Below, in pieces: positions 1-6,578 of a DNA stretch of 8,028 nucleotides (its first letter is position 1; every line of letters starts with the position of its first letter). The notes below the pieces were generated by a model that saw only the letters and a list, made by a program, of their open reading frames with translations, made no database searches and was not told where the DNA came from. Location: contig CALEJC010000207.1 of the NCBI GenBank assembly GCA_937898205.1, forward strand, positions 1 through 8,028, read 5' to 3'. The position numbers and the translations under genes are program-made. Origin of the DNA: an uncultured Bacteroidales bacterium. Its GTDB lineage: Bacteria > Bacteroidota > Bacteroidia > Bacteroidales > UBA932.

Positions 1-1
1 C

Positions 2-1342
2 CTTACACTCCGCGGAGGTACTGGTTTCTTCTCAGGCCGTCTTCCACTCGTGTTCTTCACCAATATGCCTACAAACTCAGGTATGGTGCAGTACCAGGCT
101 CAGATCAATGCAAAGAATGCTGATAAGATGGGCTTCTCTATGGACGTGTTCAAGGGCGGTCTCGTGACTGACGCAAACGGCAAGCCTACCGTACAGGCTC
201 TTCTTGACAAGCTCCACGCTCTCGGTTATCCTGAGACAATCTCTCCAGAGGAAGGCGCAGTTCCTTCATCTATCTCTGCTGTAGATCCTAAGTTCAAGAT
301 GCCTCAGGTATGGAAGACTTCACTCGCTCTCGATTACAAGTTCCCTACATCATTCCCATTCTCGATCACAGCTGAGGGTATCTTCAACAAGACCATCAAC
401 GGTGTGACTATCTCTGACTGGAGCATGAAGCCAGCTGAGGGATTTGCAAGATTCAACGGTGTTGATAACCGTCCTATCTATCCTGCAGACTTCCGCACAG
501 GTACAAAGGCTTTTGTGCTTGAAAACACCAACAAGGGTTATGGTTATATGGCCAGCTTGCTCGTTGACATGACTCCAATCGAGGGTCTCAACTTCAGAGC
601 AGCCTACACTCACAGTGCTTCTAAGGAGCTCACAGACATGCCAGGTTCGGCTGCCGAGTCTGCCTTCACTTATGTTCCTACAGTTTACGGTCCTAACAAC
701 ATCCAGCTTCACAATGCTGCCAACGTAACTCCAGACCGTTTCTTTGCTTCTGCAACTTATTCTGACAAGTCAGGTAACCACTTCAGCCTTTACTATCAGT
801 CATTCAGAGGCGGTTACAACTATTCATACATGCTTGCAAATGATATGAATGGTGACGGTTACAACTATGACGCTCTTTATATCCCTACAGACGAGCAGGT
901 TAAGGGTAACATGTTCCGTTTCGCTTCATCTGACGATGCTAAGCGTTTCATGGACTTCGTTCACAACAACGATTACCTTAGCGCACATCAGGGCAGCTAT
1001 GCTGAGGCCTATAGCGTATACTCTCCATGGGTACACCGTCTTGACTTCGGCTACAAGCACGATTTCGAGGTTAAGGTTGGCAACGTCAAGAACGTTCTTC
1101 AGCTCAACATAGACGTTAAGAACATCCTCAACATGTTCAACTCTGATTGGGGTGTTATGATGCAGATGAACCCTAAGCTCAACGGTGGTCGTGTGCTTAA
1201 GTATGAAAATACTGATGCTGACGGTTACGCTGTATTCTCTACTCCAGGCTCTGTAAATGCAAATAGTCAGGTTTGGACTCCAAATACTGCAATCGGTCAG
1301 TGCTGGTATGCTTCAGTGGGAATAAAGTATTTGTTTAACTAA
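2..1342 (+). CDS. TonB-dependent outer-membrane receptor, Oar-like, C-terminal part (5' truncated)
   Basis: This is the C-terminal 446 residues of an outer-membrane active-transport beta-barrel. The reading frame is open to the left edge of the window, so the GTG at 50 is not the true start. The N-terminal carboxypeptidase-regulatory-like domain and plug expected of the family lie outside. Family marks seen directly: an LRGGTGFFSGRLPLVFFTN segment at the left edge; a DxNxDGxxxD loop followed by LYIPTDEQ (nt 842-900), the usual extracellular 'NGDG..nDlIYIP' signature of Oar-like receptors; the late-barrel pattern YSPWVHRLDFGYKHDF; LQLNIDVKNILNMFNSDWG; and a terminal strand ending in YLFN, an aromatic C-terminus suited to outer-membrane barrel assembly. 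The substrate cannot be read from the sequence. It is 17 bases upstream of a surface-type lipoprotein and probably co-transcribed with it, as SusC/SusD-like pairs are, although that lipoprotein is not SusD-like. Lysine codons are almost all AAG, suggesting strong expression. Confidence 0.93.
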   Translation, partial: LTLRGGTGFFSGRLPLVFFTNMPTNSGMVQYQAQINAKNADKMGFSMDVFKGGLVTDANGKPTVQALLDKLHALGYPETISPEEGAVPSSISAVDPKFKMPQVWKTSLALDYKFPTSFPFSITAEGIFNKTINGVTISDWSMKPAEGFARFNGVDNRPIYPADFRTGTKAFVLENTNKGYGYMASLLVDMTPIEGLNFRAAYTHSASKELTDMPGSAAESAFTYVPTVYGPNNIQLHNAANVTPDRFFASATYSDKSGNHFSLYYQSFRGGYNYSYMLANDMNGDGYNYDALYIPTDEQVKGNMFRFASSDDAKRFMDFVHNNDYLSAHQGSYAEAYSVYSPWVHRLDFGYKHDFEVKVGNVKNVLQLNIDVKNILNMFNSDWGVMMQMNPKLNGGRVLKYENTDADGYAVFSTPGSVNANSQVWTPNTAIGQCWYASVGIKYLFN

Positions 1343-1359
1343 TTAATTTGACAATTATT

Positions 1360-3315
1360 ATGAAACTTAGATATTTATTCTCAACAATCCTCGCATCTGC
1401 TCTTCTTTTTGTAGGATGTGAGCCACAGACCAATCTTGGTGGTCTTGACAATATTACAGTATCTCAGAGCTATCTTTCAATTCCTGTTGCAGGTGGTTCT
1501 ACTCAGGTAGTAATCGACGCAAAGGAAGCATGGGCTTTTGAGGGCACAGATTCTTGGCCTTCAAGCTGGCTTACTGCCAGCGCTACTTCAGGCGCTGCAG
1601 GTAAGACTACAGTAACTTTCACTGCTGACAAGGTAGATGGTGGCCGCGAGGCTGAAATCGCTATCAAGGTCGGTAGCTACACTCAGTATATCAAGGTTCG
1701 CCAGGGTTCTCTTGCAGCAGAGCTTGTAACTTGTGCACAGGTGATCTCAGGTCCTGACGGAAAGAACTTCCGTGTTAAGGGTACTTGCGTGTCTATCGCC
1801 AATACAACTTATGGTAACTGGGATCTTAAGGATGAGACAGGCCAGATCTATATCTATGGTACACTCAATGCTGATGGTGAGGAGAAGAAGTTCTCTGAGC
1901 TTAACATCGAGGTAGGTGATATCCTTGAGGTTGAAGGTCCTAAGACTACATATGGCTCAACTGTAGAGCTTGTAAATGTAATGGTTATCAGCCATACCAA
2001 GGCTCTTATCAAGATCCCTGCTGAGCCAACTGTTGTTGACAAGTATGGTAAGGACGTTGAAATCAAGGTTTCCTTCAAGGGCAATGGTCTCTTCCCTTCA
2101 ATCAAGGAAGCTGACAGAAGCTGGATCAAGCTCCTCGGTATGGAGTACAAGGCCGGTGTGCCTACTAAGATCGAGCCTAACCCTGCAGATACAGCTTATG
2201 TATCATTCAACGTAGCACCAAACCTTGATCCAGAGGCTAAGGCTCGTACCGCTATGGTAGATTTCTACTCGTCACTCGATGGTGCTGAATATAGCATTGA
2301 GTATGAAATTTCTCAGAAGGGTGCAGCTGTACCAGCTACTGCAAAGGAAATCAATGCAGCACCTGATGGAGAAGAGTTTATTCTCACAGGTTATGTTTCA
2401 AAGGTTGCAAATACCAAGTATGGTAACCTCTATATCACTGACGCAACCGGCGAGGTTTACGTATATGGAACCAACGATTTTGCTGCCTCTGGTCTTAAGG
2501 AGGGTGATATCGTTAAGGTTCAGGGTCCAAAGAGCTCTTATAACGGAAGCCCTCAGCTCAAGAACGTCACTGTTAAGGAGATTACAAAGGTTCAGGATAT
2601 CACTGTAGCAGACTTTGTCGCTAAGGAGGATTCAAAGACCCAGTATTATCGCTTGACAGGTAAGGTTACTGAGGTTGTAAAGGCTGAATATGGCAATATC
2701 AACATTCAGGATGCTACCGGAACAGTATACGTATACGGCGTATACAAGGGATACGGTGCAACTAGCAGCAAGGGTGTATGGGATGGCCTCGGCGTTAAAG
2801 TTGGTGATGAAATCACAATCGTAGGTTTTGTTGGTTCATATAAGGGCACAAAGCAGGTTGCTGATGCTTTCTATGTAAGCCACAAGGCTGCTAGCGAGGA
2901 TGATGGCAAAGAAGATAAGAAATATGCAATCTCTCTTGCTTACGAGCTTGGTGCTAATGCCTACGATGACGGCGTTGCAACAGTTAACGGTGCAGCTAAT
3001 TTGAAGACAGTGAAGCTTGGTACTTCATCAAAGGTTGGTGATGTTACAATCACTGTCCCTGCCGGAACTAAGAAGCTCGTCTTCAATGCAGTTGCTTGGA
3101 AGGGCGCTACTGCAGTTGCAACTCTCAAGGTTGGTGATAGCGAGATCGGTAAGATCGAGAATATCGCTGGCAATGACGGTGCAACAGGAAATGCTCCTTA
3201 TACAATCACTGTAGAGAACGATACTTACACATTTAGCTATGACTTCAAGTCAGAGACAAGTGTAAATGTCAGCACTGACAAGCGCGTAGTTATCTACGGT
3301 CTCAAGGCTGAGTAA
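1360..3315 (+). CDS. Multidomain lipoprotein: BACON domain, three OB-fold-like repeats, C-terminal beta-rich domain
   Basis: The product is a 651-residue exported lipoprotein with no recognisable catalytic site, so it is most likely a binding or accessory protein. The ATG at 1360 is preferred over an in-frame TTG at 1348 because it begins a clean lipoprotein signal (MKLRYLF, hydrophobic core, lipobox FVGC, Cys20). Domains by residue: BACON-like beta-sandwich about 31-117 with SYLSIPVAGGS and a closing IKVRQGS; OB-like repeat 1 about 122-213; a second BACON-like or Ig-like segment about 217-321, ending ISQKG; OB-like repeats 2 (about 325-411) and 3 (about 412-510); a charged linker ASEDDGKEDKK; and a C-terminal beta-rich domain 522-651. 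The OB repeats share the pattern 'hxhTGxVxxxxxxxYGNhxhxDxTGxVYVYG ... VGDxhxhxGxxxxY'. It follows the TonB receptor by 17 bases and ends at a strong terminator, so the two probably form one transcription unit. OB folds often bind nucleic acid or sugars; which ligand applies here is not shown. Confidence 0.9.
   Translation: MKLRYLFSTILASALLFVGCEPQTNLGGLDNITVSQSYLSIPVAGGSTQVVIDAKEAWAFEGTDSWPSSWLTASATSGAAGKTTVTFTADKVDGGREAEIAIKVGSYTQYIKVRQGSLAAELVTCAQVISGPDGKNFRVKGTCVSIANTTYGNWDLKDETGQIYIYGTLNADGEEKKFSELNIEVGDILEVEGPKTTYGSTVELVNVMVISHTKALIKIPAEPTVVDKYGKDVEIKVSFKGNGLFPSIKEADRSWIKLLGMEYKAGVPTKIEPNPADTAYVSFNVAPNLDPEAKARTAMVDFYSSLDGAEYSIEYEISQKGAAVPATAKEINAAPDGEEFILTGYVSKVANTKYGNLYITDATGEVYVYGTNDFAASGLKEGDIVKVQGPKSSYNGSPQLKNVTVKEITKVQDITVADFVAKEDSKTQYYRLTGKVTEVVKAEYGNINIQDATGTVYVYGVYKGYGATSSKGVWDGLGVKVGDEITIVGFVGSYKGTKQVADAFYVSHKAASEDDGKEDKKYAISLAYELGANAYDDGVATVNGAANLKTVKLGTSSKVGDVTITVPAGTKKLVFNAVAWKGATAVATLKVGDSEIGKIENIAGNDGATGNAPYTITVENDTYTFSYDFKSETSVNVSTDKRVVIYGLKAE
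1723..2889 (+). repeat. Three OB-fold-like protein repeats
   Basis: Three homologous modules occur at nt 1723-1998, 2332-2592 and 2593-2889. Their matching cores are YGNWDLKDETGQIYIYG, YGNLYITDATGEVYVYG and YGNINIQDATGTVYVYG, each preceded by an (h)xhTG/KG strand and followed by VGD or EGD and a GP/GF..SY or TTY segment. Repeats 2 and 3 are adjacent, while 1 and 2 are separated by a BACON-like segment. The DNA copies have diverged considerably, so this is an old protein-level duplication and not a recent tandem array. The same module appears a fourth time in the nuclease gene at 4377-4679. Confidence 0.8.
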
Positions 3316-3330
3316 TCTCAACTCTTACAT

Positions 3331-3369
3331 AAAAAGGATCCGACTTCAATCGAAGCCGGATCTTTTTTT
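3331..3369. terminator. Bidirectional rho-independent terminator between convergent genes
   Basis: The arms GATCCGACTTC (3337-3347) and GAAGCCGGATC (3352-3362) pair with one A-C mismatch around an AATC loop. They are extended by an A-run (3331-3335) facing a run of seven T (3363-3369). The U-tract exists in both directions: it ends the lipoprotein unit on the + strand and the tRNA-editing gene on the - strand. The stop codon of the - strand gene (3368-3370) lies in the end of the T-run. Confidence 0.88.
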
Positions 3370-3904
3370 ATACCTCAATCCACTCATATTCTCCTCCCCA
3401 TATCTCCAGAAACCTGATCAGGTCTTCTTTTGAGATGACTACGCTTGCGGTGTTGTCACAAGGGTGGAAACTCACTTTTTCTGACTTCTGCAGGTCGCTG
3501 TCTATGAAGAGTTTGACGCGATGACCGTTTTCAAAAAGCTCTTTTGGGTTGGCTGTATCAGCGATATCGATGTCATTGATCAGACCAAAAGGGGAGACGG
3601 ATCCCGGAAGCAGTCCGAGGCAGCGTTCCATCCTTTCCTGCGAGGCAAATGAGAGCTTTCCCTGTTTCAGACTCTTTTCCAGAGTGTGGATGGAAAGCTC
3701 TTTATGGCACTCAAAGACCACAAGATAGTGGCGATTGCCTTTATGGTTGCGGAAAAAGAGGTTCTTGCAATGTGTGGAGTCTATGTTCTTCCAATAATCA
3801 AGGGCGATTTCTATTGTCGGAAGAGGTGGATGGGTGTGCATTACATAACTGATGTCGTGCTCTTCCAGAAACTGCGTAACCTTGTTGATTCTATCGTTTT
3901 GCAT
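3368..3904 (-). CDS. Prolyl-tRNA-synthetase-associated (YbaK/ProXp-ala family) aminoacyl-tRNA deacylase
   Basis: This is a 178-residue, free-standing cytoplasmic trans-editing protein. Its family (YbaK-like; ProXp-ala, or PrdX in clostridia) hydrolyses mischarged tRNA, in the best known case Ala-tRNA(Pro), so that alanine is not inserted at proline codons. Seen in the sequence: an N-terminal helix and HTHPPLPT segment; CKNLFFRNHKGNRHYLVV (residues 46-63), whose Lys47 probably corresponds to the functional lysine of ProXp-ala; KLSFAS (83-88); the family signature LGLLPGSVSPFGLIND (96-111); and FHPCDNTAS (147-154), whose His147 probably matches the catalytic-region histidine. Length is typical of the single-domain form, and nothing is missing. 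The start ATG is at 3904; a promoter-like element lies 25 bases upstream. It is convergent with the lipoprotein gene and divergent from the nuclease gene, so it is transcribed alone. The exact tRNA or amino-acid specificity is inferred from similarity remembered, not aligned. Confidence 0.92.
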   Translation of the reverse strand: MQNDRINKVTQFLEEHDISYVMHTHPPLPTIEIALDYWKNIDSTHCKNLFFRNHKGNRHYLVVFECHKELSIHTLEKSLKQGKLSFASQERMERCLGLLPGSVSPFGLINDIDIADTANPKELFENGHRVKLFIDSDLQKSEKVSFHPCDNTASVVISKEDLIRFLEIWGGEYEWIEV

Positions 3905-3929
3905 ATTATGTGATTTTCAACATTGGCGG

Positions 3930-3937
3930 CAAAATTA
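3930..3937 (-). promoter_or_regulatory. Candidate -7 promoter element for the tRNA-editing gene
   Basis: On the - strand this reads TAATTTTG, matching the Bacteroidetes -7 consensus TAnnTTTG. It would place the transcript start about 20 bases upstream of the ATG at 3904. No convincing -33 TTTG lies at the usual distance, so the call rests on the -7 match and position. Confidence 0.4.
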
Positions 3938-3951
3938 CTATAAAAAATCAT

Positions 3952-3959
3952 TATCTTTG
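3952..3959 (+). promoter_or_regulatory. Candidate -7 promoter element for the nuclease unit
   Basis: TATCTTTG matches the Bacteroidetes -7 consensus TAnnTTTG exactly. Transcription would begin near 3963-3966, giving a leader of about 20 bases before the ATG at 3987. This excludes an upstream in-frame start at 3852 and supports the lipoprotein start. The nearest -33 candidate (TTG at 3923-3925) is 26 bases upstream, longer than usual, so that half is weak. The element lies 14 bases from the opposing element at 3930-3937, so the two promoters are back to back. Confidence 0.55.
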
Positions 3960-3986
3960 AAGGTTAAAGCAACTAAAAAGAAATAT

Positions 3987-5483
3987 ATGAGATTAAAAAA
4001 CTTTTTCCTTTTTGCTATAATCGCTGTGACGGCTCTTGCGTCTTGTACTCCTCAAAACAAGGATGGACGTGATGAGCTCTCGATAGATAAAACAACTATT
4101 GATGCTCCAATCGAAGGAGGAGAATACTCCATTAAACTCACTTCAACAGTAGATTGGGTCATCAATGATTATACAGAAGAGCTTCAGTCATGGATTGAGG
4201 TCACTCCAAGCAGTGGTAACGGATCTTCAACCGCTCAAAATGTGACAGTAAAGGTTCTTGAGAACCCGGGAGCAAAGCGTAGTGCAAAGCTTACATTCTT
4301 TGGAGATATTATTTGCAACCAGCAGCTGGAGATCAATCAAAATGGCACTGATCCAAACGTGCCAGCCGGACCTCAGGCGCTCACTATCGCCGAGTTTGTC
4401 AAGAAACCGGTAAACACTACAGACTGGTATAAGCTCACAGGTAAGATCACTGAGATTCAAGATGAGCACTGGGGTAATTTTGTGATAGAAGATGGGACCG
4501 GCAGCATCCTGATCTATGGTATGACAAGTGAGAAAAAGGACAAGAACGATAATTCTTTTGCCAAAATCGGCCTTTTGGTAGGTGACACTGTTACTCTGGG
4601 AACCCTTAGAAATGAGTATAACGGCACACCGCAGGGCGGCGGAAAAGATATTCCAGCCTACTATATCATGCACATAGTAGGAGAGGGAGGCGGCAATGTT
4701 ATTGCAACAGAGTTGAAGAGCGACCCTGTGGGCGCTTGGATGGAGCTTCCTGCCACCACAAACAAGGATCTCTATTTCATTCACCGCAAGATGACTGTGG
4801 ACTCTAAGGAGTACCGCAACTACTCATATTTCTATGACAAGGATGCAAGGCTTGCACACTGGGTGGCCTATCCGCTCAACGAAACCCTCATCGGTAAAGG
4901 AAGCAGGTCTGAAAAATGGACTCTTGATCCTAAAATCCCAATGAAGTATCAGCAGATCCTCAGCAGTGGATATAAGGGCGGCTATCAGCGCGGCCACCAG
5001 ATCCCTTCAGCGGACAGATATGCAGGCGGTTCAAACAGGACCACATTCTATTATCCAAATGCAACACCGCAGAAGGGTGAGCTCAACGAAAAAGCATGGG
5101 CTACCCTTGAGCAGATGGTCCGCGACTGGTCGAAGCAGATGGATACGCTCTATGTGGTGACCGGTGCCGACCTTCGTGGCACAACCGAGACAGCGGAAGA
5201 CAACGAGGGTACAAAGATCCCTGTCCCTGTGGGATATTATAAAGCACTTCTTGGCTACAAGAAAGACGCATCCATCGGCAAGGAGACCGGTGGCTATATC
5301 GGCATAGGCTTCTATTTTGAGCACAAAGGGTATGAGAATTCCAGCATCATGACTACTCAGGCGATGACTCTTGATGCTCTTGAGGAGAAGATGGGCATGG
5401 ATTTCTTTGTAAACCTCCCGGCCGCAGTGGGCGAAGACAAGGCGAAGCAAGTTGAGAGCACCAAGGATGCTTGGTGGAAATAA
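3987..5483 (+). CDS. Lipoprotein DNA/RNA non-specific endonuclease (BACON + OB-like + NUC/EndoG domain)
   Basis: This 498-residue lipid-anchored nuclease should cleave DNA and/or RNA outside the cytoplasm using a divalent metal. The start at 3987 gives a lipoprotein signal (MRLKNFF, hydrophobic core, lipobox LASC, Cys20); a longer in-frame start at 3852 lacks one and lies upstream of the likely promoter. Domains: BACON-like about 29-118, closing in LEINQNG; OB-like about 131-231 (YKLTGKITEI...GNFVIEDGTGSILIYG); NUC domain about 255-485. The NUC core is YQRGHQIPSADR with His337 as the expected general base, FYYPNATPQ, LNEKAW with Asn367, and TLE with Glu375. The spacing His337-Asn367-Glu375 (30 and 8 residues) equals that of His89-Asn119-Glu127 in Serratia nuclease. 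The usual DRGH aspartate is Gln334 here. Acidic residues after Cys20 (KDGRDE) could favour surface display. It is followed closely by a second nuclease-family gene. More AAA lysine codons are used than in the TonB receptor. Confidence 0.93.
   Translation: MRLKNFFLFAIIAVTALASCTPQNKDGRDELSIDKTTIDAPIEGGEYSIKLTSTVDWVINDYTEELQSWIEVTPSSGNGSSTAQNVTVKVLENPGAKRSAKLTFFGDIICNQQLEINQNGTDPNVPAGPQALTIAEFVKKPVNTTDWYKLTGKITEIQDEHWGNFVIEDGTGSILIYGMTSEKKDKNDNSFAKIGLLVGDTVTLGTLRNEYNGTPQGGGKDIPAYYIMHIVGEGGGNVIATELKSDPVGAWMELPATTNKDLYFIHRKMTVDSKEYRNYSYFYDKDARLAHWVAYPLNETLIGKGSRSEKWTLDPKIPMKYQQILSSGYKGGYQRGHQIPSADRYAGGSNRTTFYYPNATPQKGELNEKAWATLEQMVRDWSKQMDTLYVVTGADLRGTTETAEDNEGTKIPVPVGYYKALLGYKKDASIGKETGGYIGIGFYFEHKGYENSSIMTTQAMTLDALEEKMGMDFFVNLPAAVGEDKAKQVESTKDAWWK
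4377..4679 (+). repeat. Fourth copy of the OB-fold-like module, inside the nuclease
   Basis: Residues about 131-231 of the nuclease match the OB-like repeats of the lipoprotein at 1360-3315. LTIAEFVKK parallels ITVADFVAK of repeat 3; YKLTGKITEI parallels YRLTGKVTEV; the GNFVIEDGTGSILIYG core parallels GNINIQDATGTVYVYG; and VGDTVTLGTLRNEYNGTPQ parallels VGDEITIVG...SYKGTKQ. The order BACON then OB is also the same in both proteins. Confidence 0.78.
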
Positions 5484-5492
5484 TCGATGGCG

Positions 5493-6548
5493 ATGAAGAG
5501 ACTAGTAACTTTACTCATTTTCCTCACGGTAGCCATCTGTGCCTCGGCGCAGAAGCAGGACTATGTTGTGGGTTTTTATAATGTGGAGAACCTCTTTGAT
5601 ATCTATGACGATCCTGTCAAGAACGACGAGCAGTTCCTTCCGGAAGGAAGCTACAACTGGAATCAGGACAAATACCAGAAGAAGCTCTCCAATATCGCAA
5701 GGGTAATCTCGGAGATCAAAAAGGAGGCAGGTGCTTTCCACACGATCCTTGGAGTGTGTGAGATCGAGAACCACCGTGTCCTGGAAGATCTTGTGAAGCA
5801 TAAGTCTATCGCAGGGGCCGGATATAAGATTGTTCATTATGAGAGCCCAGACCGCAGAGGTATCGATGTCGGTCTGCTCTATCGCCCTGATCAGTTTACC
5901 TATCTCGACAGCGAGACTCTGCCGTTTGTGTTTGAGGGCACAAAGGTCGCCATCACCCTCAGCAAGGAAGAGCAGGCTGATTTCCGCACTCGCGACGCAT
6001 TGATGGTGCACGGCCTTATCGACGGCGAGCACGTTGCGGTTTATGTGGCTCATCTTCCAAGTCGAGTTGGCGGAAAAGGTGCCGATCTCAGACCGCTTGG
6101 CGCTGAGATCATCTATAAGCACGCACAGAAGATGGAAAAGAAATATCCCGGCATCAAGATTATCGTGATGGGAGATATGAACGACAATCCTACAGATGAG
6201 AGCATGACCAAGTGGATGCGCGGTAAAGAGAATATCAAGGATGTCAAGAAGGGAGACTTCTTCTCTCCATTTACAGAAGTCCTTGAGGATGGCATCGGAT
6301 CACTCTCCTATCAGGGAACTTGGAATATTTATGACCTTATCCTGGTCAACAAGAGCCTGACCAAAGCAAAGAAGAACTCTCTTGCCATCAAGAAGATAGA
6401 TGATTATTACGGTCAGGTCTTCAATAAGGACTTCCTGACTCAGCAAAGTGGCAAGTATAAAGGTACTCCGTTCCGCACATTCTCCAATGGTGCATTTATC
6501 AACGGCTACTCTGATCACTATCCGACATATATCATCATCGGCAAGTAA
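5493..6548 (+). CDS. Secreted endonuclease/exonuclease/phosphatase (EEP, DNase I-like) family protein
   Basis: This is a 351-residue metal-dependent phosphoesterase, probably a nuclease or nucleotide/phosphodiester hydrolase acting in the periplasm or outside the cell. The ATG at 5493 is preferred; ATG at 5487 in the same frame would add only Met-Ala. A Sec signal peptide is clear (MKRLVTLL, hydrophobic core, CASA|Q with cleavage after Ala19), and there is no lipobox. The EEP motifs are all present, in order: GFYNVENLFD (Asn30), LGVCEIEN (metal-ligand Glu90), DRRGIDVGLLYRP (120-132), VAHLPSR (His187), VMGDMNDNP (Asp228, Asn230), IYDLILVN (Asp281) and GYSDHYPTY (Asp341-His342). The domain fills the protein, and length is normal for Bacteroidetes members. 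The start lies 3-9 bases after the stop of the NUC nuclease, so the two are almost certainly co-transcribed and perhaps translationally coupled. The substrate is not readable: DNA, RNA or a smaller phosphodiester are possible. Confidence 0.92.
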   Translation: MKRLVTLLIFLTVAICASAQKQDYVVGFYNVENLFDIYDDPVKNDEQFLPEGSYNWNQDKYQKKLSNIARVISEIKKEAGAFHTILGVCEIENHRVLEDLVKHKSIAGAGYKIVHYESPDRRGIDVGLLYRPDQFTYLDSETLPFVFEGTKVAITLSKEEQADFRTRDALMVHGLIDGEHVAVYVAHLPSRVGGKGADLRPLGAEIIYKHAQKMEKKYPGIKIIVMGDMNDNPTDESMTKWMRGKENIKDVKKGDFFSPFTEVLEDGIGSLSYQGTWNIYDLILVNKSLTKAKKNSLAIKKIDDYYGQVFNKDFLTQQSGKYKGTPFRTFSNGAFINGYSDHYPTYIIIGK

Positions 6549-6578
6549 GAAAGATATAACATTTAACGATTAATAATT

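Noticed and set aside
50..52. GTG as the start of the TonB-dependent receptor
   Set aside because: The frame is open to the left edge and the upstream residues (LRGGTGFFSGRLP) fit the family, so this is an internal valine codon.
842..871. EF-hand-like calcium-binding loop (DxNxDGxxxD) in the receptor
   Set aside because: This loop is a usual family signature of Oar-like receptors, so it is not a special feature here; metal binding is not shown.
1343..1350. TTAATTTG as a -7 promoter element for the OB lipoprotein
   Set aside because: It has one mismatch to TAnnTTTG and lies 9 bases from the ATG, leaving almost no leader; co-transcription with the receptor is more likely.
1348..1359. TTG start four codons upstream for the OB lipoprotein
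   Set aside because: ATG at 1360 begins a standard lipoprotein signal, and the extension adds nothing.
3852..3986. N-terminal extension of the nuclease from an ATG at 3852
   Set aside because: It would overlap the start of the opposite gene, lies upstream of the likely promoter and would bury the lipoprotein signal.
4227..4784. 185-codon open frame on the - strand inside the nuclease
   Set aside because: It is antisense to a well-supported coding domain and shows no recognisable protein motif.
5511..6122. 203-codon open frame on the - strand inside the EEP gene
   Set aside because: It is antisense to a region with all EEP catalytic motifs; its composition looks like a complement shadow.
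6549..6578. Possible promoter or terminator ahead of the M3 peptidase
   Set aside because: I found no TAnnTTTG element and no hairpin in these 30 bases.
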